The notes under the pieces: model-generated
Told to the model about the DNA's origin: nothing
Database searches by the model: none
The model's input: the letters and a program-made list of their open reading frames with translations, nothing else
From: AP-15 sp963774345
Lineage (GTDB): Bacteria; Pseudomonadota; Alphaproteobacteria; ATCC43930; CGMCC-115725
Assembly (NCBI GenBank): GCA_963774345.1
Contig: CAVZFB010000056.1
Coordinates: forward strand, 62,001-126,000
Length of the DNA: 64,000 nt
Reading direction: 5' to 3'
Position numbers and translations under genes: made by a program
Shown: piece after piece, positions 1-8,576 of the stretch
Layout of the letters: every line of letters begins with the position of its first letter
How positions within the stretch are numbered: the stretch's first letter is position 1

Positions 1-496
1 CGCCGTCGTCGCGAATTACCTGTCGCGCCTGTTCGATAACGGCGCGCTGGTTTGGCGTGTGGTGGATGACGCCGAATGAGTAGACGAGGTCGAAGCCGTG
101 CAGACCGAGCGTCGTGTTCAAATGTTCCGCGTTGCAATCGTAAAATTCGCCATCCAAGCCGAAAACCGCGAACCGCTGCTTGGTTAAGGCGAGACTGACT
201 TCCGACAATTCGACCCCGGTGTATCGGGCGCCGGCGCGAGCGAAATTGACCGCGTCCGTGCCGATCCCGCAGCCGATCTCCAACACGCGCTTACCTCTCC
301 ATCTCGGAAATTGGGCAAATCCCGGGATGTGTGGTTCGACCATATATTTGCGGGCTTCGACCTCGTCGAAATACTCTCTGCTGCCCACGGTCAGCTGAGA
401 ATGCCGGATGTTGCACGGGCGACGATCCCAATAGGCCCGAACATCGTCGGCGCTCGCGCCAGCTGATGTAGCCGCGTCCGTAGCCGGCAACGTCAT
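1..496 (-). CDS. Class I SAM-dependent methyltransferase, C-terminus cut by window edge
   Basis: I translated the minus strand by hand because the gene runs off the left edge. From an ATG at 496, preceded by a GGGGGCGAAG-type ribosome site, the frame stays open to base 1. It contains the SAM-binding motif I glycine loop (VLEIGCGIGTDAVNFARAGA, about residues 70-90) and a post-II motif FDLVYSFGVIHHTPNQ. These are typical of class I methyltransferases of the Methyltransf_11/25 type. About 165 residues are visible. The substrate cannot be told. The N-terminal part (AYWDRRPCNIRHS) resembles that of methyltransferases found beside sugar or lipid modification genes, but the neighbours that would settle this lie outside the window. 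Confidence 0.8.
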   Translation of the reverse strand, partial: MTLPATDAATSAGASADDVRAYWDRRPCNIRHSQLTVGSREYFDEVEARKYMVEPHIPGFAQFPRWRGKRVLEIGCGIGTDAVNFARAGARYTGVELSEVSLALTKQRFAVFGLDGEFYDCNAEHLNTTLGLHGFDLVYSFGVIHHTPNQRAVIEQARQVIRDDG

Positions 497-768
497 CTTC
501 GCCCCCAATCTCGTAGGTCGGATCGGCTTGTAGCGAAAACGCCCCGGCCCCGCAACCTCTCGGCCTCCGAGGGATCGTTTCGGGGCGGTCATCGACGATT
601 TCACCGACCCGTGTGCAACATCACGAAAGCTGGTGCCCCACTCCGATATCCTTAGCCGAGAGTATGCGGCGCCGCGACGGCGAAGCCGTCACCGACGCAC
701 GCAGGCCCTTTGGCCTGCCGCCGTCACCGCCCTCGCTGAGAGCATCGGCCTAAGCCGTTGAAACAATT

Positions 769-843
769 TGGAGCGGGCGAAGGGATTTGAACCCTCGACC
801 CCAACCTTGGCAAGGTTGTGCTCTACCCCTGAGCTACGCCCGC
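769..843 (-). tRNA. tRNA-Gly(GCC)
   Basis: The minus strand folds into a full cloverleaf. The 7-bp acceptor stem pairs GCGGGCG (837-843) with CGCCCGC (773-779). The anticodon loop reads CTTGCCAA, giving anticodon GCC. The T-loop reads GGTTCAAATCC. A discriminator T and a genomically encoded CCA lie at 769-772. The plus-strand reading frame that crosses it is a chance ORF. Confidence 0.96.
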
Positions 844-974
844 ATCGCAACCGGATTGGCCGCGTTCGTCCGGCGCGCATCATAATCAGGTGGGGCAACT
901 TTGCAAGACTTGCGTCCCAAGGTTGTTGTACTGCGGGCTTGCCTGCGGGAACGCCGATCGGCATCGTGGCGGCC

Positions 975-1487
975 ATGCCCGCTGTACCGCTCACGCCCGA
1001 ACAGCTCTTCAGGCGCCTCGACGCGCTCGGTATTGCCCACCAGACCGTCTCCCATCCGCCGGTGTTTACCGTCGCCGAGGCGGTGGCAGTCCGCGGGCAA
1101 TTGCCCGGCGGCCATTGCAAGAGTCTCTTTCTCAAAGATAAAAAGGGCGGCTTTTGGCTGGTTATCATGCTCGAAGAGCGCCGCATCGATCTCAATAAGC
1201 TGGCCATCCGCCTTGCGGCGCCACGGTTTTCGTTTGGCGCCGCCGCCGACCTCGGGACGCTATTGGGTGTGCGGCCGGGCAGCGTGACGCCCTTCGCCCT
1301 CGTCAACGATGCCGCGCAGCGGGTCACCCCGGTGCTCGATTGTGCGATGCTCGACCACGACCCGCTCAACTACGACCCGCTGGCGAACGACCGTACCACC
1401 GCGATCGCGCCGGCTGATCTGTTGCGCTTTATCGCCGCCTGTGGGCATCAGCCGCGCGTCGTCGATCTAGCGGGCCTCGAACGGTAG
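975..1487 (+). CDS. YbaK/ProX-type prolyl-tRNA editing domain protein
   Basis: This 170-aa protein consists of one YbaK/aminoacyl-tRNA synthetase-associated domain. It starts LTPEQLFRRLDALGIAHQTVSHPPVFTVAEA and carries the GGHCKSLFLKDKKGGFWL strand-loop characteristic of the ProX/PrdX group. Members hydrolyse mischarged tRNA, usually Ala-tRNA(Pro), in trans in the cytoplasm. An in-frame extension back to 768 runs through the tRNA-Gly gene, so I chose the ATG at 975, where family similarity begins. The gene appears to be transcribed alone. Family assignment is firm; exact substrate specificity is inferred. Confidence 0.85.
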   Translation: MPAVPLTPEQLFRRLDALGIAHQTVSHPPVFTVAEAVAVRGQLPGGHCKSLFLKDKKGGFWLVIMLEERRIDLNKLAIRLAAPRFSFGAAADLGTLLGVRPGSVTPFALVNDAAQRVTPVLDCAMLDHDPLNYDPLANDRTTAIAPADLLRFIAACGHQPRVVDLAGLER

Positions 1488-1605
1488 ATGATCGGGCCGG
1501 CGAGGGAGCGTGCCATCTTTTGGCATGAGAGCGTGGTCGCCGGGGGGTTGAGCATTGGCCCCTCGCTTGCGCCGGCGGCGGCGGGTGTAGTATCGGCTCC
1601 TCATC

Positions 1606-3534
1606 ATGGTGTTGCGGATCGGGACCTTTGACAATGCGACGGGGGGGAACACCCTCTACAAAGCGCTGACGCACCCGCGGGCGGCCCAGCCCGGGCGAGC
1701 ATTACTTGCGGCGCTCGCCGACAATGCTCCGGTGTCGATTTACGACCCGGGCGGCGCGATTTCGGCCTTCGCCGAACTGTTCAGTCTCTTCGAGATCGAA
1801 ATCGCCGGCGTCTATGTCCCGCAGGTCGAGCGTTTCGGTAGCAAAATTCTAGACCACGCAGCAGAGCTCGTGCCCAAGCTGTCCGATTCCGGCGGGCGCT
1901 CGGTGTTCGTTGCCGCTTTCGATGCTGAGCGGTTGATCGCGCAGCTAGAACCCTATTTGCCGCGAGGCGCGCGCGTCTTCAGCCTCGACATGATGCGCAT
2001 CCCGCCCGATCGCCTGACCAACCGTCGCGCCTATCTCGACCCGCTGAACTTTGCGACCAATTTTGCCTTTTTCCGCGACACGGACGCGCTTCATACGCGG
2101 CTCGTCACGGCAAATTATTGGTCGAGCTATGGCGCCGGCGCGGTCACCTGCTGGATGACGTTGTTTGACGCGGACGGTGCAATTCTTGCCGAGTGGTGCG
2201 CGGAGTGCGGGCCGGGAGCCGGCGCAATCATTCTCGACAGCCGCGAAATTCGCGCTCGCTTCCGCTTGCCCGAATTCTGCGGCCAGCTGTTTCTCCATGC
2301 GGTCGGAGCGGCTGGGCACGATGTCGTCAAGTACGCTCTAGACACCTTCGGCGACGACGGCACCGATCCGGCGGCCGGCGGCGATCGATCGCTTTCCGCG
2401 ACGCACGACGCCAATGCATGGCCGGCGGACCGCTATGCGGGCCTCCCGGCGCCCGCGCCCGGCGAGCAAGTTGTGCTCTGGGTTCAGAACAGCCATCCGA
2501 TACCGATCCCCCCCGGCGCGGTTGGCCTAAACCGGATGGACGACGATCGGGTGGTCCCGTTTGCTGAGCCGATTGCGCCTTTTGCGAGCCGGGCCATCGA
2601 CGTCGCGGCGTTGTTGCCCGATCTCGCCTGGCCGGCGCAGATCGAGCTGCGCGCCGGCAAGCATATGGTGCGCCCGCGCTATGAGGTGATCAATGAGGGG
2701 CGCCGTAGGATCGCGCACGTCAACGTCGAGCGCCTCGACTTGATGCCCGACCCCGACTTGCCGACTCTCGCCGGCGTGCTCGGCAAGGGTTACCTGCTAC
2801 CGGCCCCGGTCCTACCGCGCGCGTCTTGGGCTACCCTCGTGCTGCCGACGCCAATGACGACCAGCCAAGCCGAGTTGCCGATCATGGCCATCGTCTATGA
2901 CCGGGAGGGGAACGAGGTTTTTCGTCGGCGACTTGGGCGCTTACCGCGTGGGCACGCGACCGCGCTCGATCTCGACGAAGAGGCCGGGATTGATGCACTT
3001 GGCGACGGCTACGGCCATGTCGAGCTTGCTTACGACTTTTCCGAAGGCGGTGAAGCCGACGGTTGGCTGCACGCGATTTTTCGTTACCGCCACCGCGCGA
3101 GTGGCCACGCCGCCGAAACTAGCTTTGGCGCTCATGTTTTCAATACGCTTTTGACCTATCGCGACGAGCCCCAATCCTACAGCGGCCGACCACCGGGTTT
3201 GTCCACCCGGTTGTTTTTGCGGCTCGGCGAGAGCGGGTACGACACGATGTGTCACCTGATCTATCCAGCCTCTCGGCCGTGGCGACCCATGAGCGCTACC
3301 GAGATCATTCTTTATGATCGAAACGGTGGAGAAATCGCCCGCGCAAGCATGGCCATCCCTTGCTCAGGCTCGCGGCTGTGGCGGTATCACACGCTGTTCG
3401 ACACCGCCGCCCGCACCCGCGCGAGTTCGGGCGCTTATGCGATCATCCGCGATCCGACCTGTCGGCTTTTCGGCTATCACGGGCTTCTCCGCGCCGACGG
3501 CGCCTTCAGCTTCGACCACATGTTCGGATTTTAG
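1606..3534 (+). CDS. Large conserved-looking protein of unknown function (642 aa)
   Basis: The 642-aa frame has codon use like its neighbours and no internal break. I do not recognise a catalytic motif, signal peptide or membrane segment. The first 220 residues look like an alpha/beta domain (SIYDPGGAISAFAELFSLFE, GVYVPQVERFG). The rest is rich in beta-strand patterns, with a C-terminal half that looks like a carbohydrate- or lipid-associated beta-sandwich (LSTRLFLRLGES, EIILYDRNGGEIAR, GYHGLLRADGAFSFDHMFGF). The ATG at 1606 has no clear ribosome site. The gene sits 75 bp upstream of trxB on the same strand, but nothing indicates a shared function. Confidence 0.7.
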   Translation: MVLRIGTFDNATGGNTLYKALTHPRAAQPGRALLAALADNAPVSIYDPGGAISAFAELFSLFEIEIAGVYVPQVERFGSKILDHAAELVPKLSDSGGRSVFVAAFDAERLIAQLEPYLPRGARVFSLDMMRIPPDRLTNRRAYLDPLNFATNFAFFRDTDALHTRLVTANYWSSYGAGAVTCWMTLFDADGAILAEWCAECGPGAGAIILDSREIRARFRLPEFCGQLFLHAVGAAGHDVVKYALDTFGDDGTDPAAGGDRSLSATHDANAWPADRYAGLPAPAPGEQVVLWVQNSHPIPIPPGAVGLNRMDDDRVVPFAEPIAPFASRAIDVAALLPDLAWPAQIELRAGKHMVRPRYEVINEGRRRIAHVNVERLDLMPDPDLPTLAGVLGKGYLLPAPVLPRASWATLVLPTPMTTSQAELPIMAIVYDREGNEVFRRRLGRLPRGHATALDLDEEAGIDALGDGYGHVELAYDFSEGGEADGWLHAIFRYRHRASGHAAETSFGAHVFNTLLTYRDEPQSYSGRPPGLSTRLFLRLGESGYDTMCHLIYPASRPWRPMSATEIILYDRNGGEIARASMAIPCSGSRLWRYHTLFDTAARTRASSGAYAIIRDPTCRLFGYHGLLRADGAFSFDHMFGF

Positions 3535-3609
3535 CGTGCCGCTGATACCTTAAAGTTGCTGGCGTGTGAAATAATATAGTAAGCGTCGCATCGACTGGAT
3601 TCTCGTGAC

Positions 3610-4581
3610 ATGTCCGAACGCTACCACAGCAAGGTCTTGATAATCGGCGCTGGGCCGGCCGGCTACACCGCGGCCATCTATGCCGCGCGCGCTAATCTCG
3701 ATCCACTTCTCGTCACCGGGTTGCAGCCGGGCGGTCAGCTGACGATCACCACCGATGTCGAGAATTTTCCTGGGTTTGCCGAAGTCATTCAGGGCCCGTG
3801 GCTGATGGAGCAGATGCAGCGGCAAGCCGAGCACGTCGGGACCAGGGTCATTCTCGACATGATCGAATCGGTCGATCTGGGGCGCCGGCCGTTTGTCGCG
3901 ACCGGCGATTCGGGAGATGTATATGTCGGTGACACCTTGGTCCTCGCCACCGGCGCGCAGGCGCGCTGGCTCGGCCTTCTCAGCGAAGAAATGTTTCGCG
4001 GCTTCGGGGTCTCGGCCTGCGCCACCTGCGATGGGTTTTTCTTTCGCGGAAAAGAAGTCGTCGTCGTCGGCGGCGGCAACACCGCGGTGGAAGAGGCGCT
4101 ATATCTAACAAACCACGCGCGACGCGTTACCCTGGTCCATCGCCGCGATGCGCTGAGGGCGGAAAAGATATTGCAGGACCGGCTATTTCGTCACCCGAAG
4201 ATCGACATCATGTGGGACACCGTGGTCGTGGAGATTCTCGGCGAGCCTGAACCGCCACAGGTGACCGGGGTGCGGCTGCGCAACCTGCGCACCGGCGCTC
4301 TCTTGGATCTCCCTTGTGACGGCGTGTTTATCGCGATTGGCCACACTCCGGTCACCGGTCTGGTCGCGGGCCAACTCCCGCTCGACCCGGAGGGGTACGT
4401 GATCGCCCGAGGTGATTCGACCGAAACCGGGGTTCCTGGGGTCTTTGCCGCGGGTGATGTAAAGGACAAGATATTTCGCCAAGCCGTGACCGCCGCCGGC
4501 ATGGGCTGCATGGCGGCGCTCGAAGCGGAGAAATTTCTCGCGGCGCAGGAGGAAGCCGCGACTATGCGTGCGGCCGAATAG
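3610..4581 (+). CDS. trxB: Thioredoxin-disulfide reductase
   Basis: This 323-aa FAD enzyme reduces thioredoxin with NADPH in the cytoplasm. The N-terminal FAD loop is GAGPAG at residues 13-18. The redox-active pair is C137-A-T-C140 followed by DG, as in bacterial TrxB. The NADPH-binding loop is VVGGGNTAVEEA, and the C-terminal FAD motif is GVFAAGDVKDKIFRQ. Length is normal for the family. The gene lies 44 bp upstream of an LsrB-type LysR gene, an arrangement I recall from Rhizobiales genomes, where that regulator responds to oxidative stress. Confidence 0.96.
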   Translation: MSERYHSKVLIIGAGPAGYTAAIYAARANLDPLLVTGLQPGGQLTITTDVENFPGFAEVIQGPWLMEQMQRQAEHVGTRVILDMIESVDLGRRPFVATGDSGDVYVGDTLVLATGAQARWLGLLSEEMFRGFGVSACATCDGFFFRGKEVVVVGGGNTAVEEALYLTNHARRVTLVHRRDALRAEKILQDRLFRHPKIDIMWDTVVVEILGEPEPPQVTGVRLRNLRTGALLDLPCDGVFIAIGHTPVTGLVAGQLPLDPEGYVIARGDSTETGVPGVFAAGDVKDKIFRQAVTAAGMGCMAALEAEKFLAAQEEAATMRAAE

Positions 4582-4625
4582 CGGCTAGCCGTCACCGCTG
4601 TGAGGCCGTTGCCGGGGGAAGTGGG

Positions 4626-5519
4626 ATGGATTGGGACAAGTTACGGGTTTTTCACGCGGTTGCTGAGGCGGGCAGCTTTACCCACGCAGGCGAATCGCTG
4701 AACCTGAGCCAGTCGGCGGTCAGCCGCCAGATCAGCGCGCTCGAGGAGAGCCTCAGCGTACCGTTGTTCCATCGCCATGCCCGCGGGCTGATTCTGACCG
4801 AGCAGGGCGAGCTGTTGTTCCATACCGCGAGGGAGGTATTTGCCAAGCTGTCGATGGCCGAAGGGCTGATTTCCGAGTCCAAGGACCGGCCCAAGGGGCC
4901 GCTCAAGATCACGACGACAGTCGCTTTTGGCTCTACCTGGCTGACCCCGCGGATTCGCGAGTTCCTCGATCTCTATCCTGATATCCAGGTCACAATGGTG
5001 ATCGACGATACCGAGCTCGATCTGTCGATGCGCGAGGCCGATGTGGCGATTCGCATGTCGCCGCCACGCCAGCCGGATCTGATCCAGCGACATCTCGTCA
5101 GCGTACCGACCCATGTCTATGCCGCGCCCGACTACATAAAAAAGCACGGTCTGCCGCAGCAGGCCGAGGATCTCGACAAGCACCGGCTGATTGTCTACGG
5201 CGAGGATGCTCGCCCGCCGGTGCAAAACGTCAACTGGCTGCTCGACGCCGGCGTCAAGCCCGGTCAGGAGCGAAAACCGATCCTTGCAGTTAACAATTTC
5301 TACGCGATGCTGCGCGCGGTAATCAGCGGGCTCGGGATCGCCGCATTGTCGGACTTTATCGCGACCGAGCACAGTGATCTGGTCCGGGTGCTGCCGGAGC
5401 TGACCGGGCCGGCAATCGAAGCCTATTTCGTCTACCCCGAAGAATTGCGGGCCTCGAAGCGGATCAGCGTGTTTCGCGATTTTTTGCTGCGCAAGGTGGC
5501 CGAGACCCGGCTCAGCTGA
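4626..5519 (+). CDS. lsrB: LysR-family regulator, LsrB/VtlR type
   Basis: The 297-aa protein begins MDWDKLRVFHAVAEAGSFTHAGESL. Its winged helix-turn-helix (SQSAVSRQISALEESL) and the stretch LFHRHARGLILTEQGELLF match the LsrB/VtlR group of alphaproteobacterial LysR regulators. The remainder is a periplasmic-binding-protein-like effector domain beginning near residue 90 (GPLKITTTVAFGSTWL). A good ribosome site (GGGGGAAGTG) precedes the ATG. In Sinorhizobium, Agrobacterium and Brucella, genes of this group lie beside AbcR small RNAs, and the Brucella homologue controls one of them. A matching small-RNA candidate follows here at about 5690. The subgroup assignment rests on recalled similarity. 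Confidence 0.85.
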   Translation: MDWDKLRVFHAVAEAGSFTHAGESLNLSQSAVSRQISALEESLSVPLFHRHARGLILTEQGELLFHTAREVFAKLSMAEGLISESKDRPKGPLKITTTVAFGSTWLTPRIREFLDLYPDIQVTMVIDDTELDLSMREADVAIRMSPPRQPDLIQRHLVSVPTHVYAAPDYIKKHGLPQQAEDLDKHRLIVYGEDARPPVQNVNWLLDAGVKPGQERKPILAVNNFYAMLRAVISGLGIAALSDFIATEHSDLVRVLPELTGPAIEAYFVYPEELRASKRISVFRDFLLRKVAETRLS

Positions 5520-5689
5520 GCCGAGCAAATTACGGTCCGGGCAAATCGATTCCCCGGTAATCAGAGGATTGCGCTTTTTGCAGACGAGCCAGAACAAATT
5601 CCCGGTGGTGGAAATGTGCTCGATCGTCCATCTTCTGAACACGCGATGTGACGTCGCACAGAGTTATCGGCGGTTTTTTCGCCGATAAG

Positions 5690-5797
5690 GGTTCCCGGGA
5701 TTTAGTCCCGGGAAGAGGGTCTTTGGACCCTTACGTCTCCCAGACGTGAAGCCTCCCTGTTCAAACTTGGCCCCGGCGATGCCGGGGCCATTTTTCC
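5690..5797 (+). ncRNA. abcR: AbcR/alpha-r15-like trans-acting small RNA
   Basis: The stretch after lsrB holds no ORF but has consecutive perfect hairpins. These are TTCCCGGGA/TCCCGGGAA (5692-5714), AGGGTC/GACCCT (5716-5731), ACGTCT-CCC-AGACGT (5733-5747) and a terminator with a T run (5768-5795). CTCCCAG sits in and beside the third loop, and a second CCTCCCT follows at about 5752. Such CUCCC motifs are the target-pairing sites of Hfq-dependent AbcR RNAs, which mainly repress ABC-transporter mRNAs. Position downstream of a trxB-lsrB pair matches rhizobial synteny as I recall it. The 5' end is uncertain. Another stem (5664-5688, TTATCGGCG/CGCCGATAA) may belong to the RNA or end lsrB. Confidence 0.72.
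5768..5795 (+). terminator. Rho-independent terminator of the small RNA
   Basis: A perfect 10-bp stem, TGGCCCCGGC and GCCGGGGCCA, closes a 3-nt loop (GAT) and is followed by five T residues. It is the strongest intrinsic terminator in the window. Confidence 0.9.
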
Positions 5798-5885
5798 TTG
5801 GCTAACGCGGGTTCGACTGGAACCGGTCAACCACACTTGCTGACCTGGTCGTGTCGCTACCGGATGGCGCGCCTGGAACGAAAAG

Positions 5886-5907
5886 AGGGGCGGCTTGCGC
5901 CACCCCT
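5886..5907 (-). terminator. Terminator downstream of the amidohydrolase
   Basis: On the minus strand the bases form AGGGGTGGC, a GCAA loop and GCCGCCCCT (one G-U pair), followed by CTTTTCGTT. On the plus strand the same stem has an A-C mismatch, so it is best read as the end of the minus-strand gene that stops at 5981. Confidence 0.65.
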
Positions 5908-5980
5908 CATGCTTTTCGTCCCGAACCGATTTGGCTCAGCTCGAGGCGCTGAACCCAGCGATGCCTGATCGGAGGCCGTG

Positions 5981-7129
5981 CTAGTTGATCAGGCCGTAGA
6001 ACTTGCCGGCGTTCTCGCAGGTCATCTTGTGTGTGACCTCGGCCGGTAGGTGACTGAACTGGTCCTCGATATATTTTTTCGATTCCGGCCACACCCCGTC
6101 CGGGTGCGGGAAGTCGGAACCCCACATCAGCGTCTCAACCCCCATCTCGTCGATCAATTTCGTACCGACGCGGTCATACTGAAACGTCGCCCGGCATTGG
6201 CGGCGCCAATATTCGCTCGGCTTCATTTTGAGCGGGATGTCCTGGTACTGGTCCTCGAACTCGAAATCCATGCGGTCGAGCACGTAGGGGATCCAGCCGA
6301 TGCCGCTCTCGCCCAGAACCATCCGAATGTTGGGGAAGCGCTCGAACACCGCCGCGCCCATCAGGTCGGTGAGGATCGTCGCGAGGGTCATCTGGAAGCG
6401 GCACAGCCCGCTGTAGGTCATCCGCCGCGCGATCGTCGGCTCGAGCGATTTGCGCAGCTCGGGGTCGGTCGCCGGGAAGGTGTGAAAGTGCAGCGGCAGC
6501 TGCGTCTCGTTGACCGCTTCCCACAGCGGGTCCCACGTCGGGTGCCACATCGGGGTCATATGCCAAGAGCACGAGAGCTCGACGCCCTTCATGCCAATTT
6601 TGGCGACGCGGCGGACTTCCCGGGCGGCGCCTTCGATATTGCTGTAGGGCAGACAGGCCAGCCCGATCATTCGCTCGGGATAGTAGCTGCTGAAACTGTG
6701 CATGAAGTCGTTATAGATGCGCAGCATCTCGTCGGCCGCTTCGGGGTCCTTCATTTTTGCGCAAGCGGCGAGGATGCCGTAGATGACCTCGGCGTCGACG
6801 CCGTCCCGGTCCATGTCCTTGACGCGGAGATGCGGGTCGCCCGGCCGGCGCAGCCCTTTCTTGAAGTAGTCGTCATACAGGCCGGCCTCTGCCATCTTGT
6901 CGGCCCGCAGCTGCTTTCCCGGGACCCACGGCGTGCCCGTGGCGCCGACGCCGCCACAAAGGCCGTACTCGGCGCCGTTATTGTCGGTCCAGCGCTTTAC
7001 GCCGTCCGCGTTCTCGGCGACATACGGCATCAGGTCTTTCATTTTGCTCGACGCGTTCGACGTGAACAGATCGGGCGGCAGCCAGAGCATGTCGAGATGA
7101 CAATCGGCCGAAATTCGCCGGTACTGCAT
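5981..7129 (-). CDS. Amidohydrolase-2 family metal-dependent hydrolase/decarboxylase
   Basis: The 382-aa protein begins MQYRRISADCHLDM, giving a modified N-terminal metal motif (CHLD rather than HxH). It continues with PLHFHTFPATD, VLGESGIGWIPYVLDRMDFE and WGSDFPHPDGVWPES, the histidine and aspartate clusters of the PF04909 amidohydrolase family. That family includes ACMSD-like decarboxylases and aromatic-acid decarboxylases. I chose the ATG at 7129 because GGAGG lies seven bases upstream; an in-frame start at 7186 would precede that site. It lies next to homogentisate dioxygenase, so a role in aromatic catabolism is likely but unproven. Confidence 0.85.
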   Translation of the reverse strand: MQYRRISADCHLDMLWLPPDLFTSNASSKMKDLMPYVAENADGVKRWTDNNGAEYGLCGGVGATGTPWVPGKQLRADKMAEAGLYDDYFKKGLRRPGDPHLRVKDMDRDGVDAEVIYGILAACAKMKDPEAADEMLRIYNDFMHSFSSYYPERMIGLACLPYSNIEGAAREVRRVAKIGMKGVELSCSWHMTPMWHPTWDPLWEAVNETQLPLHFHTFPATDPELRKSLEPTIARRMTYSGLCRFQMTLATILTDLMGAAVFERFPNIRMVLGESGIGWIPYVLDRMDFEFEDQYQDIPLKMKPSEYWRRQCRATFQYDRVGTKLIDEMGVETLMWGSDFPHPDGVWPESKKYIEDQFSHLPAEVTHKMTCENAGKFYGLIN

Positions 7130-7287
7130 GACATAACCTCCACTCAAGTTGGGCCCGGGCGAGACGTAGAGAATAAAATTTCCCAAACCACTCTACCCGC
7201 GGTTCGCGACCGCATCCTACGTCGATATGCGCAGGGCTCCGATGCAGGTGGATCAACCCTGCTGGCAACTGGATCCAAGGCCGCCGA

Positions 7288-8571
7288 CTACCCCTTGAAC
7301 AGTTTCTGTAGACCCATCCAGCATGAATCGTAGTCGCGCTGCAGGGCTGGGGTTTCGAGCGCGAAACGGGTGGGGCGGATCGGCAAGCGCGCCTCGAACA
7401 TGAAGGCGAGCGTGTCCTTGATCTTCTGCGGTTTCAATTCGGCGGTGCTCGCTTTCTCAAAGGTCGTGGCATCGGGGCCGTGTGCGGCCATGCAATTGTG
7501 CAAGGACATGCCGCCGGGCACAAAGCCCTCCGCCTTGGCGTCGTAGGCGCCATAAATTAGTCCCATGAACTCGTTCATGACGTTGCGGTGGAACCAGGGC
7601 GGGCGAAAGGTATGCTCGGCCACCAGCCAGCGCGGCGGAAAGATTACAAAGTCGCAATTCGCGATGCCGAATACCTCGGAGGGCGCTGTTAGCACGGTGA
7701 AGATCGACGGATCGGGATGGTCGAAGCTGACCGTGCCTAGCGTGTTGAAGCGGGCTAGGTTGTATTTGTACGGCGCATAATTGCCGTGCCAGGCGACGAC
7801 GTCGAGTGGGGAGTGACCGAGTTCGCTGGCCCACAGGTTGCCGGCGAATTTGACGACGATCTCGCACTTTTCATCTCGATCCTCAAAGGCCGCGGCCGGG
7901 GTCATGAAGTCGCGCGGATTGGCGAGTCCATTGGCGCCGATCGGCCCCAATTCCGGTAGGCGGAACAGTTGCCCGTAATTCTCGCAGACATAGCCGCGGG
8001 CACGGCCGTCGGGCAATTCGACGCGGAATTTGACGCCACGCGGAATGACCGCAACTTCGCCGGGGTTAGCCCCGATCACGCCAAATTCGGTGGCCAGCAA
8101 CAGCCGGCCGTGCTGTGGCACGATCAGCAGCTCGCCATCGGCGTCAGAGAAGACTCCCCGCTCCATTGGCTTCGTCGCGCGGTAAATATGTACGGCGATG
8201 CCCTGATGCAGGCCCGCATCGCCGTTGCCGCCGATCGTTACCAGCCCGCCAACGAAATCCGTAGGGGCGTCGGGGAACGGTAGCGGGTCCCAGCGTAACC
8301 GGTTCGGCGGCGGCTCTACCTCGTCGAACGGCGCACTGCGCAGCAGGCGGTTATCGATCCGGTGAAAAGGCAGGTGCGCCGCCGAAGGCCGGATGCGATA
8401 GAGCCAGGACCGCCGGTTGTCGGCGCGCGGCGCGGTGAACGGCGTCCCCGAGATCTGCTCGGTATAGAGGCCCAGCGGGTGACGCTGCGGCGCGTTCTGG
8501 CCTTCAGGCAGCGCACCAGCCAATGCCTCGCTCGCCTGCTGGCTAGCGAAGCCGGAAAGGTAGCGGGTCAT
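7288..8571 (-). CDS. hmgA: Homogentisate 1,2-dioxygenase
   Basis: This 427-aa protein is full length for the family and opens the ring of homogentisate to maleylacetoacetate, the central step in tyrosine and phenylalanine breakdown. It shows family landmarks: YLSGFGxx-type N-terminus (YLSGFASQQASEA), GLYTEQISGTPFTAPR, and the C-terminal cupin with iron ligands in FPPRWLVAEHTFRPPWFHRN, FMGLIYGAYDAK and LHNCMAAHGPD. It lies five bases downstream of an EthD-like gene on the same strand, so the two are probably cotranscribed. The expected maleylacetoacetate isomerase and FAH are not adjacent, although a FAH-family gene lies at 15.7 kb. Confidence 0.95.
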   Translation of the reverse strand: MTRYLSGFASQQASEALAGALPEGQNAPQRHPLGLYTEQISGTPFTAPRADNRRSWLYRIRPSAAHLPFHRIDNRLLRSAPFDEVEPPPNRLRWDPLPFPDAPTDFVGGLVTIGGNGDAGLHQGIAVHIYRATKPMERGVFSDADGELLIVPQHGRLLLATEFGVIGANPGEVAVIPRGVKFRVELPDGRARGYVCENYGQLFRLPELGPIGANGLANPRDFMTPAAAFEDRDEKCEIVVKFAGNLWASELGHSPLDVVAWHGNYAPYKYNLARFNTLGTVSFDHPDPSIFTVLTAPSEVFGIANCDFVIFPPRWLVAEHTFRPPWFHRNVMNEFMGLIYGAYDAKAEGFVPGGMSLHNCMAAHGPDATTFEKASTAELKPQKIKDTLAFMFEARLPIRPTRFALETPALQRDYDSCWMGLQKLFKG

Positions 8572-8576
8572 GGTTG

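Noticed and set aside
768..974. In-frame N-terminal extension of the YbaK/ProX-type gene
   Set aside because: It runs through the tRNA-Gly gene in antisense and has no family similarity; the start at 975 is better.
3535..3609. Promoter before trxB (TATAGT near 3577)
   Set aside because: A -10-like box is present but no -35 at acceptable spacing.
4641..5642. 333-codon minus-strand frame opposite lsrB
   Set aside because: It is the complement of a clear LysR gene; its sequence is an Arg/Gln/His-rich shadow without motifs.
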